From Rhodocyclales bacterium (GTDB taxonomy: Bacteria; Pseudomonadota; Gammaproteobacteria; Burkholderiales; Rhodocyclaceae), in contig JACRPA010000005.1 of assembly GCA_016214145.1 (NCBI GenBank), positions 1 through 64,000 of the forward strand: 64,000 bases of DNA, in the 5' to 3' direction. The position numbers and the translations under genes were made by a program. This document shows positions 35,689 through 45,326 of this stretch, piece by piece. Below the pieces are notes generated by a model that was not told the DNA's origin, ran no database searches, and worked only from the letters and a program-made list of their open reading frames with translations. How positions within the stretch are numbered: the stretch's first letter is position 1; each line of letters opens with the position of its first letter.

Positions 35689-36633
35689 TTACCAGCTGCC
35701 GGACGAGCCGCCGCCGCCCGAGCTGCCGCCCCCGCCGGAGAAACCGCCGCCGGAGGACGAGCCCGAACTCCACGACGAACTGCCCGAGCTGCCGCCCAGG
35801 GTGAAGCCGCCGATCTTGGCCGTGCCCTTGGTCTTGATGTCGTGCTTCGCCTTCTCGTACCAGGGCATGCGCGAGACGATCAGCTTGGCGATGGGGAAGC
35901 CGACGACGTAGGTGCCGAGCAGGTAGAGCGCGCCCTTGGCGCCGACCACGACGATGGGGAACATGGCCCAGAAGGGGATGAGGAAGAAGTAGAGGAACCA
36001 GCCCATGCCCGGCGTGAGGATGCCGAGCACGGTGAACAGCCCGATGATGCCGAAGATGAAGGCGCCGATGAGGATGCGCTCGGTGAGCGGCAGGTCGGGG
36101 CCCTCGAAGAAGCTGTCGGATTTCCTTTCGGCGACGGGCGGCGCGTCGGCCGGCGGCGCCTCGGCGCCGGTGAGCTGGCCGATGACGGCCTGCACGCCTT
36201 CCGCCACGCCGGCGTCGAAGTCGCCCGCCTTGAAGCGCGGCGTCATCACGTTGCGGATGATGCGGCTCGCCGCCACGTCGGTGAGCGTGCCTTCGAGGCC
36301 GTAGCCGACCTCGATGCGCATGCGCCGCTCGTTCGGCGCCACCAGCACCAGCACGCCGTTGTCCTTGCCCTTCCGGCCGAGCTTCCAGGTGTTGAAGACC
36401 TGCTCGGCGTAGGACTCGACGCTCTCGCCCTCGAGCGAGCGCACGGTGAGGACGGCGATCTGGTGGGTGGTCTCCGCCTCGTGCGCCTTGAGCTGGGCGT
36501 TCAATTTCTGTTTCGTCGCGGCGCCGAGGATTTCCGCGTTGTCGACGACGCGGCCGGAGAGATAGGGCACGTCCGCGGCGAGGGCCGCGAGCGCAGCGAG
36601 GCCGGCACAGAGAAAGAATGCAAGCCGGCTCAC
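35689..36633 (-). CDS. TPM-domain membrane protein (YgcG-like)
   Basis: A 314-residue protein. A signal peptide (MSRLAFFLCAGLAALAALA) is followed by a TPM domain (YLSGRVVDNAEILG, HQIAVLTVRSLEGESVESYAEQVFNTWKLGRKGKDNGVLVLVA, RMRIEVGYGLEGTLTD). Three hydrophobic segments come next, then a Ser/Gly-rich tail (GGGGSSGGGGSSGSW). This is the usual layout of the YgcG/TPM_phosphatase family, related to TLP18.3 of chloroplasts. Overlap of 4 bp with the next TPM gene shows an operon. Confidence 0.9.
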   Translation of the reverse strand: MSRLAFFLCAGLAALAALAADVPYLSGRVVDNAEILGAATKQKLNAQLKAHEAETTHQIAVLTVRSLEGESVESYAEQVFNTWKLGRKGKDNGVLVLVAPNERRMRIEVGYGLEGTLTDVAASRIIRNVMTPRFKAGDFDAGVAEGVQAVIGQLTGAEAPPADAPPVAERKSDSFFEGPDLPLTERILIGAFIFGIIGLFTVLGILTPGMGWFLYFFLIPFWAMFPIVVVGAKGALYLLGTYVVGFPIAKLIVSRMPWYEKAKHDIKTKGTAKIGGFTLGGSSGSSSWSSGSSSGGGFSGGGGSSGGGGSSGSW

Positions 36634-37250
36634 GCGCCCTTCTCCTCGAAGACTTCCTGCGCGATCTCGTCGGCGCCCGCGCCGCCGGAAAATCCCCTGG
36701 CGGCGAGCAGCGCTTCCAGCGCGTCGAGGCCGTCGCGCAGGGCCGGGGCGATGCGGCCGGCGGCGAGCAGCGGCGTCATGCGCGCGATGACTTCCTGCAG
36801 CTCGGTTTCAGCGATGCGGTCGCGGATGCCGCTGTCGGGCAGGATCACCACGGTGCGCTCGAAGACGCCGACGAGGATGAGGATGCCGTTGCGCCCTTGC
36901 GTGCGGGACAGGTCGTGCGCGAGGAAGAACGAGGCGGCGTACTGGCGCGTCTCGGCTTCGCGCCGGGCGGCGTCGATGAACAGGCGGGCGAAGGCGGGCA
37001 GGAAGATCGAAGCGAGCGCGGCGGCGGCGCCCGTTCCGAGAAAAGTCAGTCCCCCCAATACGGCGTCGGGATGCCACAGCATGGTGGCGAGGAAGGCCAG
37101 GCCGGAGCACAGGGCAAAGGCCTTCCAGGGAATTTCCGGGTAGGCGTCGCACTTGCCGACGACCGCAGCGACGATCTGCACGCCGGTGCGCGCTTCGAGG
37201 CGCGCGGTGCGTTCGGTGAGCGTATTCCGTTCGGTGTCGGAGAGGTTCAT
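36630..37250 (-). CDS. TPM-domain protein, second copy
   Basis: A 206-residue protein starting MNLSDTERNTLTERTARLEA. Two membrane segments (FALCSGLAFLATMLW and GGLTFLGTGAAAALASIFL) lie in the N-terminal half and the core TPM motif RNGILILVGVFERTVVILPDSGIRDRI in the second half, so the domain order differs from that of its neighbour. It overlaps both the downstream TPM gene and the upstream peptidase stop by 4 bp. The 11-mer at 37041-37051 encodes its GLTF. Confidence 0.85.
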   Translation of the reverse strand: MNLSDTERNTLTERTARLEARTGVQIVAAVVGKCDAYPEIPWKAFALCSGLAFLATMLWHPDAVLGGLTFLGTGAAAALASIFLPAFARLFIDAARREAETRQYAASFFLAHDLSRTQGRNGILILVGVFERTVVILPDSGIRDRIAETELQEVIARMTPLLAAGRIAPALRDGLDALEALLAARGFSGGAGADEIAQEVFEEKGA

Positions 37251-38071
37251 TTTTTCCTCAGGAAAAGCCGCGGGTCGACCGCCGTGCCGTTGGCGAGCAC
37301 CGTCCAGTGCAGGTGCGGGCCGCTGGTCCGCCCGGTGTTGCCGGAGAGGCCGATGCGCTGTCCGGCGGCGACGCGCTCGCCGGGTTTCACGTCGATGCGG
37401 TCGAGGTGGCAATACAGGGTGACGAGGCCCTGGCCGTGGTCGAGATAGATTGAGTTGCCGTTGAAGAAGTAGTCGCCCGTCTCGATAACGATTCCCGCAC
37501 CCGAGGCATGTACCGGCGTGCCGACCGGCGCGGCGACGTCGATGCCGGCGTGCGGGTTGCGCTCCAGTCCGTTGATGATGCGGCGCAGGCCGAAGTTGCC
37601 GGTGAGGCGGCCCTGTGCGGGCAGACGGAAATCGGTGTCGGGCTCGGGTTCGTCGCGAAAGGCGGCCTTGATTTCGTCGATGCGCTTCTGCTCGCGTTCG
37701 ATGCGCAGCATGTCCTCGGGCGGCGGTTCCACCTTGCGATGGTCGGGCACGTTGAAGCGCTGCAGCGGGTAGTGCTTCGCGGCAACGCGTATGGATTTAT
37801 TTTCCTCGGCGCCTGCGCCGACGACGCGCAGCTCGTGTACGCCGGGCTCCAGGGCGAGCGGCAGGCCGACCAGCGCCACCCAGCCCTGGCGGTCGCGCAG
37901 CACTGCGACGCGCTTTTCTCCGAACCAGGCCTGCGGCCGCTCCGCGCCGTTGCCGAGGCGGGTCAGCGCGATGCCGCCCGGCACGGCAGCCTCGTGCGGC
38001 AGGGCGTAGGCGGGCAGGGCGGCGAGAAAGCCCAGAACGAGCGTGATCAATCTGGCGAGCGAACCGTTCAT
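37247..38071 (-). CDS. M23-family murein metallopeptidase
   Basis: A 274-residue exported LytM-type endopeptidase. After a signal peptide (MNGSLARLITLVLGFLAALPAYA) comes a non-catalytic beta domain and then the peptidase domain at about 170-270. Zinc ligands lie in NPHAGIDVAAPVGTPV (HxxxD) and SGPHLHW (HxH). It cleaves peptidoglycan cross-bridges in the periplasm. It forms one operon with the two TPM genes and lies just after uvrA. Confidence 0.92.
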   Translation of the reverse strand: MNGSLARLITLVLGFLAALPAYALPHEAAVPGGIALTRLGNGAERPQAWFGEKRVAVLRDRQGWVALVGLPLALEPGVHELRVVGAGAEENKSIRVAAKHYPLQRFNVPDHRKVEPPPEDMLRIEREQKRIDEIKAAFRDEPEPDTDFRLPAQGRLTGNFGLRRIINGLERNPHAGIDVAAPVGTPVHASGAGIVIETGDYFFNGNSIYLDHGQGLVTLYCHLDRIDVKPGERVAAGQRIGLSGNTGRTSGPHLHWTVLANGTAVDPRLFLRKK

Positions 38072-38077
38072 ATTGGT

Positions 38078-41000
38078 CTAATTGTAGCGGCTGCGCTCGC
38101 GCAGGAAGACCTTGAGGATGCGGCCGGTGTGGGAGGCCTTCGCCGCCACCTGCTCCGGCGCTCCCTGCGCGACGATGCGCCCGCCGGCATCGCCGCCTTC
38201 AGGGCCGAGGTCGACGATCCAGTCGGCTTCGGCCATCACGTCGAGGTTGTGCTCGATCACCACCACCGTGTTGCCGCCGTCGACCAGGCGGTGCAGGACG
38301 CGGATCAGCTTCTCCACGTCGGCCATGTGCAGGCCGACCGTCGGCTCGTCGAGGACGTAGAGGGTATGCGCGTTCTGCACGCCGCGCCGTGGCGCGGCGT
38401 CCGTCCTCACCTTCGCCAGCTCGGTCACCAGCTTGATGCGCTGCGCCTCGCCGCCGGAGAGCGTCGGGCTCTGCTGGCCGAGCGTGAGGTAGCCGAGGCC
38501 GACGTCCTGCAGCAGGCGCAGGGCGTGGTGGATGGACGGATGCGCGGAGAAGAAGTCCACCGACTCGTCGACGCTCATGGCCAGCACCTCGCCGATGCTT
38601 TTGCCCTTCCAGCGCACCATCAGCGTTTCGGCATTGAAGCGAGATCCCTTGCAGACGTCGCAGGGCACCTTCACGTCGGGCAGGAAGCTCATCTCGATTT
38701 TCTGCACGCCCTGGCCCTCGCAGGCATCGCAGCGCCCGCCGGCGGTGTTGAAGGAGAAGCGCGACGGCGAGTAGCCGCGGATGCGCGACTCCGCCGTGTC
38801 GGCGAAGAGCCGGCGCACGGCGTCCCAGAAGCCGACGTAGGTGGCCGGGCAGGAGCGCGGCGTCTTGCCGATCGGCGTCTGGTCGACTTCCAGCACGCGG
38901 GAGATGGATTCCCAGTTGCGGATTTCCTGGCAGCCTCGTAGGTCGTTTCGTAGGTCGGGCTTCAGCCCGACTCTGCCCTTCGATGAAATCCCGTGTCCCA
39001 CAGGGACTTCCTTCGGTCGTCGGGCTGAAGCCCGACCTACAAGGGCATGCAGGTTGTCATGCAGCACCTCGCGCGCCAGGGTCGACTTGCCCGAGCCGGA
39101 GACGCCCGTCACCACCGTCAGGCGGGCGAGCGGCAGGCGCAGGTCGAGGCGCTTCAGGTTGTGCAGGCCGGCGCCGAGGATCTCGATCGCCGTGTCGCGG
39201 GGACTGACTTTTCGCCGCGGCGCGAGCGGGTGCAGCAGCGGATGGGCGAGGCAGCGCCCAGTCACCGAGTCGGGATGGCGCATCAGTTCTTCCGCCGTGC
39301 CTTCGGCGACGACGCGGCCGCCCTGGGTGCCGGCGCCGGGGCCGAGGTCGAGCACGTGGTCGGCGCGGCGGATGGTGTCCTCGTCGTGCTCCACCACCAC
39401 CAGCGTGTTGCCCTTGGCTTCCAGTTTCGCCAGCGTGTCGAGCAGGATGCGGTTGTCGCGCGGATGGAGTCCGATGGTCGGCTCGTCGAGGATGTAGCAG
39501 ACGCCCTGCAGGTTGGAGCCGAGCTGGGCGGCCAGGCGGATGCGCTGCGCTTCGCCGCCGGAGAGCGTCGGCGCGGCGCGGTCGAGAGCGAGGTAGTCGA
39601 GGCCGACCTCGCGCAGGAAGGTGAGGCGCGAGCGCAGCTCGACGAGGATGTCGCGGGCGATGGCTTCGTCGCGGCCGGTGAGCTTGAGTTTGGCGAAGAA
39701 CGCTTCGAGTCCGGAGACTGGCAAGGCGGAAAGATCGGCGATGGAGTGGTCGCGGAAGCGCACCGCCAGCGCGGTCGGGTTCAGGCGCTTGCCCTCACAG
39801 GCCGGGCAGGCGTGCGCTTCGCCTTCGAACCATTCGTTCCACCAGATTTCCTCGCCGGTCTGCTCCGCGTCGAAGCCGGCGATGGCGAGGCCGGTGCCAT
39901 AGCACTGCTCGCACCAGCCGTGCTTGGAGTTGTAGGAGAACAGGCGCGGATCGGGCTCGGCGAAGCTCTTGCCGCAGGAGGGGCAGGCGCGTTTCGTCGA
40001 GAAGACGTGCTGTTCCAGTCTGGCTTCGTTCTTCCCTTGTCGGATGGCGCGCGCCAGCGCGTCGAGCGGGCCGATCACCTGCAGCGTGCCCTTGCCGAAT
40101 TCCAGCGCGCGGGCGAGGGCTTCGCGCAGTGTAGCTTCGTTGTCCGCCGAGACGACGAGGTCGGCCACCGGCAGCTCGATGTTGTGCTCGCGGAAGCGGT
40201 CGAGGCGCGGCCACTTGGCCGTCGGCAGGAAGGCGCCGTCGACGCGCAAGTGGCTGAAGCCCTTGCCCGCCGCCCACTTGGCAAGGTCCGTGTAGACGCC
40301 CTTCCTCGCCACCACCAGTGGCGCCATCAGGCCGATGTGCCTGCCGCGCCAGTCGCGCAGGATGCGCGCCGCGATGGCCTCCTCGCTCTGCGGCTCGATC
40401 GGCACGGCGCAGTCGGGGCAGTGCTGCGTGCCGAGCTTGACGTAGAGCAGCCGCAGGAAGTGCTGGATCTCGGTGAGCGTGCCCACCGTGCTCTTGCGAC
40501 CGCCGCGGCTGGTGCGCTGCTCGATGGCCACCGTCGGCGGGATGCCGAAGATGGCGTCGACGTCCGGCCGCGCCGAAGGCTGCACGAACTGGCGGGCGTA
40601 GGCGTTGAGCGATTCAAGGTAGCGCCGCTGCCCCTCGGCGAAGAGGATGTCGAAGGCCAGCGTCGACTTGCCCGAGCCGGAGACGCCGGTGATGACGGTG
40701 AAGCGGTTGCGCGGGATGTCGACGTCCACGCCCTTCAGGTTGTGCTCGCGGGCGTTGTGGATGCGGATGACGTTTTGTGTGGAGGCCTGTAGGTCGGGCT
40801 TCAGCCCGATGACCGAAGGAAATCCGACCGAAGGAAGTGCAAAGCCCCGTGGGACACCGGCCGCTGCTGTCGGGCTGAAGCCCGACCTACCGAGCGCCGC
40901 TTCGTATTCGGCCAGCGCGCGGCCGGTGTGCGAGGCCGCGCAGGCCATCACCTCGCCCACCGTGCCGGCGCAGACCAGCTCGCCGCCGGCCTCGCCGCCC

Positions 41001-43825
41001 TCGGGGCCGAGGTCGACGATCCAGTCGCTGGCGCGGATGACGTCGAGGTTGTGCTCGATCACCACCAGCGAGTGGCCGGCGGCGACGAGGCGGCGGAAGG
41101 CGCGCAGCAGCTTGGCGATGTCGTCGAAGTGGAGCCCCGTCGTCGGTTCGTCGAAGAGGAACAGCGTTCCCTTTTCCGTCATTCCCTCGAAAGAGGGAAT
41201 CCATGAATTTCCAGGGCTGCTGGATCCCCGCTTTCGCGGGGATGACGATACTTCTGCCGCTTCGGCGAGGTGGCCGGCGAGCTTGAGGCGCTGCGCCTCG
41301 CCGCCGGAGAGCGTCGGCACCGGCTGGCCGAGGCGCAGGTATTCGAGGCCGACGTCGGCGAGCGGCGCCAGCCGTGCCAGCACCTCGGGCCGGTCGGCGA
41401 AAAAAGTCAGCGCCTCGGATACGGTGAGTTCCAGCACGTCGGCGATCGACTTGCCCTTCAGCGCGACTTCCAGCACCTCGGCGCGGAAGCGTTTGCCGTC
41501 GCAGTCGGGGCAGCGCAGGTAGACGTCGGAGAGGAACTGCATCTCGACATGCTCGAAGCCGTTGCCGCCGCAGGTCGGGCATCTTCCGTTGCCGGAGTTG
41601 AAGCTGAAGGTGCCCGGCGTGTAGCCGCGCTCCTTCGAAACATCGCTCTTCGCGAACAGGTTGCGGATCGGGTCGAAGGCGCCGACGTAGCTGGCCGGAT
41701 TCGAGCGCGTCGTCTTGCCGATCGGCGTCTGGTCCACCATCGCCACCTCGGCGATGGATTCAAAGCCGCGCAGCGCGCGATGTTTTCCCGGCGCGTCGGT
41801 CGGCTTGCCCTTGTGCTTGCGCAGGGCGGCATGGAGCACGTCCTGCACCAGCGTCGACTTGCCCGAGCCGGAAACGCCGGTGACGCAGACCAGGCGGTGC
41901 AGCGGCAGGGAAACGTCGAGGTTCTTCAGGTTGTGCTCGGCGGCGCCGAGAATTTCCAGCACTTCTCCCCCCTTTGGAAAAGGGGGGCCGGGGGGGATTT
42001 CTGCAGCCGCTGTTAAATCCCCCGGCGCTGCCGCGCCACCCCCTTTTCCAAAGGGGGTTACACCATCTGCGCGTTTTCGTCCGGCGAGATAGTCCGCCGT
42101 CAGCGTCTTCGCCCCACGCATTTCCTGCGGCGCGCCGAAGAACACCACTTCGCCGCCGCGCTCGCCGGGGCCGGGGCCCATGTCGAGCAGCAGGTCGGCC
42201 TCGTGCATGATCTGCGGGTCGTGCTCGACCACCACCAGCGAATTGCCGGCGTCGCGCAGCCGGCGCATGACGCCGATGACGCGGCCCATGTCGCGCGGAT
42301 GCAGGCCGATGGAAGGTTCGTCGAGCACGAACAGGGTGTTCACCAACGAGGTGCCGAGCGCCGTGGTCAGGTTGATGCGCTGCACCTCGCCGCCGGAAAG
42401 GGTGCGCGACTGGCGGTCGAGCGTGAGGTAGCCGAGGCCGACTTCGCACAGGTAGGCGAGGCGGGTGCGGATCTCGTCGAGCAGCAGGTCGGCGGCTTCA
42501 TCGAGCGGGGCGGGCAGGGCGAGCGTGGCGAAGAAGTCGCGGCAGCGGTCGATCGGCAGCAGCATCAGGTCGTGGATGGAGAGCTTTTCCTCGCCGAGCT
42601 TCCACAGCAGCGATTCGGGCTTGAGGCGCGCGCCGCCGCAGGCCGCGCAGGGCGTGTAGGCGCGGTAGCGCGACAGCAGCACACGGATGTGCATCTTGTA
42701 GGCCCGGGTCTCCAGCCAGGCGAAGAAGTGCTTGACGCCGTACCAGTGGCGCGGCCAGGAGCGCTTGAGGCTGACGTACTCCGGATCGCCTTCCAGCACC
42801 CAGCGCCGGTGTTCGGGCGGCAGGTCGCGCCAGGCGATGTCGTGCGCCACGCCACGCTTCTTCGCGAAGCGCAGCAGGTCGTCCTGGCACTCGCGGTAGG
42901 ACTCCGTCTGCCAGGGCTTCACGGCGCCGCCGGCCAGCGTCTTCGACTCGTCCGGCACCACCAGGCCGTAGTCCACGCCGATGATGCGGCCGAAGCCGCG
43001 GCAGCTCTCGCAGGCGCCGAGCGGCGAGTTGAAGGAGAAGCTGCTCGGCGTCGGCTCGGCGTAGTGGATGTCGCAATCGGCGCAGTGCAGGTCGGTGGAG
43101 AACTTCCAGGGCGCGAGTGGCGTGCCTTCCTCGTCGAGCGGATGGACGGCGACGCGACCCTGGCCGACGCGCAGCGCGGCCTCCAGCGCCTCGACGACGC
43201 GGGCGCGCTCGGCGCCGGAAAGACGGAAGCGGTCCTGCACCACTTCGAGGGTCCTGCCGCGGCGGGCGTGGATGCGCGTGTAGCCCTGCGCTTCCAGCAG
43301 GCGCAGCACCTCCGCCTCGCTGAAGTTGTGCGGCACGTCCACCGGGAAGGCGATGATGAGACGCGGGTCGCTCGCCGTGCTGCAGCGACTGACTATTGCG
43401 GCGTGAATGCTCTCGGCCGTGTCGCGCCGCACCGGCTGGCCGCAGCCGCGGCAGAAGAGCTTTGCCCCGCGCGCGTAGAGCAGCTTGAGGTGGTCGTTCA
43501 GCTCCGTCATGGTGCCGACGGTGGAGCGCGAGGTGCGCACCGGGTTGGTCTGGTCGATGGCGATGGCCGGCGGAATGCCGTCGATGCGGTCGACCTGAGG
43601 CTTGTCCATGCGGTCGAGGAACTGCCGCGCGTAGGGCGAGAAGGTCTCGACGTAGCGGCGCTGCCCTTCGGCGTAGAGCGTGTCGAAGACCAGCGAGGAC
43701 TTGCCCGAGCCGGAGACGCCGGTCACCACGACGAGCTGGCCGGTGGGGATGTCGAGGCTGAGGTTCTTCAGGTTGTTCTGGCGCGCGCCGTGGATGGCGA
43801 TGACGGGCTGCTTCTTGTCGTACAT
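38078..43825 (-). CDS. uvrA: Tandem double-length UvrA with in-frame repeat insertions
   Basis: A 1915-residue protein equal to two complete UvrA chains joined head to tail, so it carries four ABC ATPase cores. Walker A motifs GVSGSGKS occur four times (the first at 36-43). Each half repeats the UvrA order: Walker [17 protein letters not shown] or [15 protein letters not shown], a CxxC zinc module, LSGGE signatures and DEPT Walker B. The protein recognises damaged DNA in nucleotide excision repair, here as a covalent pseudo-dimer. Four dispersed repeats lie inside (residues about 588-622, 858-884, 978-1013 and 1592-1631), all in frame and in linkers between conserved motifs. Confidence 0.9.
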   Translation of the reverse strand: MYDKKQPVIAIHGARQNNLKNLSLDIPTGQLVVVTGVSGSGKSSLVFDTLYAEGQRRYVETFSPYARQFLDRMDKPQVDRIDGIPPAIAIDQTNPVRTSRSTVGTMTELNDHLKLLYARGAKLFCRGCGQPVRRDTAESIHAAIVSRCSTASDPRLIIAFPVDVPHNFSEAEVLRLLEAQGYTRIHARRGRTLEVVQDRFRLSGAERARVVEALEAALRVGQGRVAVHPLDEEGTPLAPWKFSTDLHCADCDIHYAEPTPSSFSFNSPLGACESCRGFGRIIGVDYGLVVPDESKTLAGGAVKPWQTESYRECQDDLLRFAKKRGVAHDIAWRDLPPEHRRWVLEGDPEYVSLKRSWPRHWYGVKHFFAWLETRAYKMHIRVLLSRYRAYTPCAACGGARLKPESLLWKLGEEKLSIHDLMLLPIDRCRDFFATLALPAPLDEAADLLLDEIRTRLAYLCEVGLGYLTLDRQSRTLSGGEVQRINLTTALGTSLVNTLFVLDEPSIGLHPRDMGRVIGVMRRLRDAGNSLVVVEHDPQIMHEADLLLDMGPGPGERGGEVVFFGAPQEMRGAKTLTADYLAGRKRADGVTPFGKGGGAAAPGDLTAAAEIPPGPPFPKGGEVLEILGAAEHNLKNLDVSLPLHRLVCVTGVSGSGKSTLVQDVLHAALRKHKGKPTDAPGKHRALRGFESIAEVAMVDQTPIGKTTRSNPASYVGAFDPIRNLFAKSDVSKERGYTPGTFSFNSGNGRCPTCGGNGFEHVEMQFLSDVYLRCPDCDGKRFRAEVLEVALKGKSIADVLELTVSEALTFFADRPEVLARLAPLADVGLEYLRLGQPVPTLSGGEAQRLKLAGHLAEAAEVSSSPRKRGSSSPGNSWIPSFEGMTEKGTLFLFDEPTTGLHFDDIAKLLRAFRRLVAAGHSLVVIEHNLDVIRASDWIVDLGPEGGEAGGELVCAGTVGEVMACAASHTGRALAEYEAALGRSGFSPTAAAGVPRGFALPSVGFPSVIGLKPDLQASTQNVIRIHNAREHNLKGVDVDIPRNRFTVITGVSGSGKSTLAFDILFAEGQRRYLESLNAYARQFVQPSARPDVDAIFGIPPTVAIEQRTSRGGRKSTVGTLTEIQHFLRLLYVKLGTQHCPDCAVPIEPQSEEAIAARILRDWRGRHIGLMAPLVVARKGVYTDLAKWAAGKGFSHLRVDGAFLPTAKWPRLDRFREHNIELPVADLVVSADNEATLREALARALEFGKGTLQVIGPLDALARAIRQGKNEARLEQHVFSTKRACPSCGKSFAEPDPRLFSYNSKHGWCEQCYGTGLAIAGFDAEQTGEEIWWNEWFEGEAHACPACEGKRLNPTALAVRFRDHSIADLSALPVSGLEAFFAKLKLTGRDEAIARDILVELRSRLTFLREVGLDYLALDRAAPTLSGGEAQRIRLAAQLGSNLQGVCYILDEPTIGLHPRDNRILLDTLAKLEAKGNTLVVVEHDEDTIRRADHVLDLGPGAGTQGGRVVAEGTAEELMRHPDSVTGRCLAHPLLHPLAPRRKVSPRDTAIEILGAGLHNLKRLDLRLPLARLTVVTGVSGSGKSTLAREVLHDNLHALVGRASARRPKEVPVGHGISSKGRVGLKPDLRNDLRGCQEIRNWESISRVLEVDQTPIGKTPRSCPATYVGFWDAVRRLFADTAESRIRGYSPSRFSFNTAGGRCDACEGQGVQKIEMSFLPDVKVPCDVCKGSRFNAETLMVRWKGKSIGEVLAMSVDESVDFFSAHPSIHHALRLLQDVGLGYLTLGQQSPTLSGGEAQRIKLVTELAKVRTDAAPRRGVQNAHTLYVLDEPTVGLHMADVEKLIRVLHRLVDGGNTVVVIEHNLDVMAEADWIVDLGPEGGDAGGRIVAQGAPEQVAAKASHTGRILKVFLRERSRYN
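38938..39042. repeat. GTAGGTCGG element inside uvrA (fourth insertion)
   Basis: GTAGGTCGGGCTTCAGCCCG starts at 38950, its inverted copy TCGGGCTGAAGCCCGACCTA ends at 39042, and a partial third unit lies at 38938. Translated in frame it gives the segment from VGRASARR to VGLKPDLR, where E. coli UvrA has a short variable loop before the DQSPIG motif. Confidence 0.88.
40791..40890. repeat. GTAGGTCGG element inside uvrA (third insertion)
   Basis: A 100-bp unit with the same palindromic ends as 38950-39042 and a related middle (both contain CTTCCTTCGG or its complement and CCCGTG). It encodes the linker that joins the two UvrA halves (residues about 978-1013). Confidence 0.88.
41178..41249. repeat. 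dRS3-like pair inside uvrA (second insertion)
   Basis: One ATTCCC-N8-GGGAAT palindrome (41182-41201) and one diverged partner (ATCCCC-N8-GGGGAT, 41224-41243), bounded by CGTCATT and GATGACG. It is translated as [20 protein letters not shown] between the ABC signature and Walker B of the first half. Confidence 0.88.
41966..42059. repeat. CCCCCTTTGG palindromic element inside uvrA (first insertion)
   Basis: The left arm CCCCCCTTTGGAAAAGGGGG and right arm CCCCCTTTTCCAAAGGGGG enclose GGGGGATTT...AAATCCCCC. It is translated in frame as the segment from GVTPFGKGG to [10 protein letters not shown], just before the second ATPase core. Confidence 0.88.
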
Positions 43826-43881
43826 TTGGAAATTGAATTGCCGCAGAGAAAAGCCAGCTTGCCACAGGCACGGGCAGGCTG

Positions 43882-44152
43882 CTAGGGTGTGTTCTCAGTC
43901 ATTTTGTCGGATGCGTTGTGGCCAAAAGCGTCGACTGCTAGGCGCGCGACGCCGCCAATGGCCACTCCCTTGGCAAGGAGCGCAACGACGCAGCCGGCGC
44001 TTTTGGCCGCAACCCGGAGGGAACGGGCATTTTCGGGCGCATGGCGGCGTTGCGGCTCGCTTATGTGGAATACCACACCGCGCTCACCGCGCCTAGCCCT
44101 GCGCCCGAAAATGCCCGTTCGCACCGATAAAATGATTGAGAACACACCCTAG
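43882..44152. mobile_element. IS5-type MITE with CTAG target duplication
   Basis: The element is 43886-44148 (263 bp). It starts GGTGTGTTCTCAGTCATTTT and ends with the inverted copy AAAATGATTGAGAACACACC (one mismatch in 20). CTAG lies on both sides (43882-43885 and 44149-44152). Duplication of CTAG is typical of several IS5-family groups. No transposase fits in the interior, which contains further inverted segments (AACGGGCATTTTCGGGCGCA / TGCGCCCGAAAATGCCCGTT). It occupies most of the gap between uvrA and the next gene. Confidence 0.85.
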
Positions 44153-44184
44153 GGTATTCCTTCCCCAAGGAACAGAGAACCAAA

Positions 44185-44664
44185 GTGACTACCAATAACC
44201 CTGACAACGACCCGCCTATGGCCGAGGACAAGCGCCTTTCATACGATGACGCCGTCCAATACATCGTGCAGCGCAACGCGGCGGCCTTCGCCGTGCACCC
44301 GGTGTTCGAGGAGGAGGACGATGCCTCGCCGTCCGGCGCGCGCGTTTTCGTGCTGGCCGCGGACGGCAAGGGCGGCTATTACATGCGCTTCGTCGCCGGG
44401 CGCTTCTTTTCCGGCGCCCATGCGGCCGACGACGTGATCGCCGCCGGGGACATTCCCGACCGCGTCAGGGAGTTGCGCTTCCTGCCGACGCGCTTCGAGG
44501 AGGACTGGTTCTCGGATCAGATCCAGGTGCTGATCGGCAAGCTGATGTCGGCCTCGGGCGCCGCCGCGCCGCACATGCCCGACTACCAGAACGCGCCGCA
44601 GAAGCACGCGGCGGCGGAAGTGGTGTTCCCGGTGACGTTTATCAGTGGAGCGAAGAAGCACTGA
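44185..44664 (+). CDS. Uncharacterised small protein
   Basis: A 159-residue acidic soluble protein with a GTG start at 44185 after AAGGAACAGAG (an ATG at 44218 is an alternative). Segments are LSYDDAVQYIVQRNAAAFAV and VFVLAADGKGGYYMRFVAGRFFSG. No signal, membrane span or metal cluster is seen, and no family was recognised. The last 23 bp overlap the convergent rubrerythrin-like gene. The MITE ends 33 bp before the start, so its promoter may lie in the element. Confidence 0.75.
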   Translation: MTTNNPDNDPPMAEDKRLSYDDAVQYIVQRNAAAFAVHPVFEEEDDASPSGARVFVLAADGKGGYYMRFVAGRFFSGAHAADDVIAAGDIPDRVRELRFLPTRFEEDWFSDQIQVLIGKLMSASGAAAPHMPDYQNAPQKHAAAEVVFPVTFISGAKKH

Positions 44665-45169
44665 ACAGCGCTTCGTAGTCGGCTTCCGTGGTGAGGGGGC
44701 GCGGCGCCTTCCTGAGCGCGTCCTCCAGCCAGGCGATGTGCTCCAGTTCCTCGCTGGCCAGTTCGCGCGCCAGCCGCTTCACTTCCGCATCTTCGCTTGA
44801 AGCGACCGACTGCTCGTAGAGCGCCTGCGCGCGCTTCTCGGCGCCGAGCGCGATCTTCAGCGCATCGTGCGGCGTCATGAGGTGGAAGATGAAGTCGTGG
44901 TTGACCTGCTCCGCGGGTGCATTGTCGAGCCAGCTGAATTCCCAGGAGCGCAGCGTGGGCAGCGGCATGCCGGAGGTGCGGCGCAGGAGTTCCTCGACAT
45001 GCTGCTGCTCGTAGCGCGCCAGCTTGCGGAACAGCTCCGCCGTCGCCTGCTCGCCGTGGTCCTCGAGATATTCCGCGAATTGCTCGCAGCGCGCCGCCGC
45101 CTCGCGCTCGATGGCGAGGGCGTTGGCATAGCACTCCGCGAGATTGCCTATCGGTGTCGCGCTGGCCAT
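44642..45169 (-). CDS. Ferritin-like/rubrerythrin-like diiron protein
   Basis: A 175-residue four-helix-bundle protein. Diiron-site glutamates and histidines appear as ALAIEREAAARCEQFAEYLED, YEQQHVEELLRR, EKRAQALYEQS and SEELEHIAWLED. No rubredoxin domain is attached. Proteins of this kind remove peroxide or handle iron. ATG 45169 follows AAGGAGACAGCC, a strong ribosome site. It is divergent from the phosphoesterase gene, with a palindromic site between them. Confidence 0.85.
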   Translation of the reverse strand: MASATPIGNLAECYANALAIEREAAARCEQFAEYLEDHGEQATAELFRKLARYEQQHVEELLRRTSGMPLPTLRSWEFSWLDNAPAEQVNHDFIFHLMTPHDALKIALGAEKRAQALYEQSVASSEDAEVKRLARELASEELEHIAWLEDALRKAPRPLTTEADYEALFSASSLH

Positions 45170-45232
45170 GGCTGTCTCCTTGGGCGTTTTGGAGTTCAGC
45201 CTACGCCTGCTTTGTGACGGAATAAAGACGCA

Positions 45233-45263
45233 CTGCACAATCGACAGATATCGGCTTGTGCAG
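45233..45263. promoter_or_regulatory. Palindromic site between divergent genes
   Basis: CTGCACAA (45233-45240) and TTGTGCAG (45256-45263) form a perfect 8-bp inverted repeat around a 15-bp spacer, placed between the rubrerythrin-like gene and the phosphoesterase gene. It could be an operator or a hairpin in either leader. Confidence 0.45.
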
Positions 45264-45326
45264 AGCAACAATCCCGTGACGTTCCCGACCAAGACGCGGT
45301 AACCTTTGTCTTCAGGAGGTATCGAC

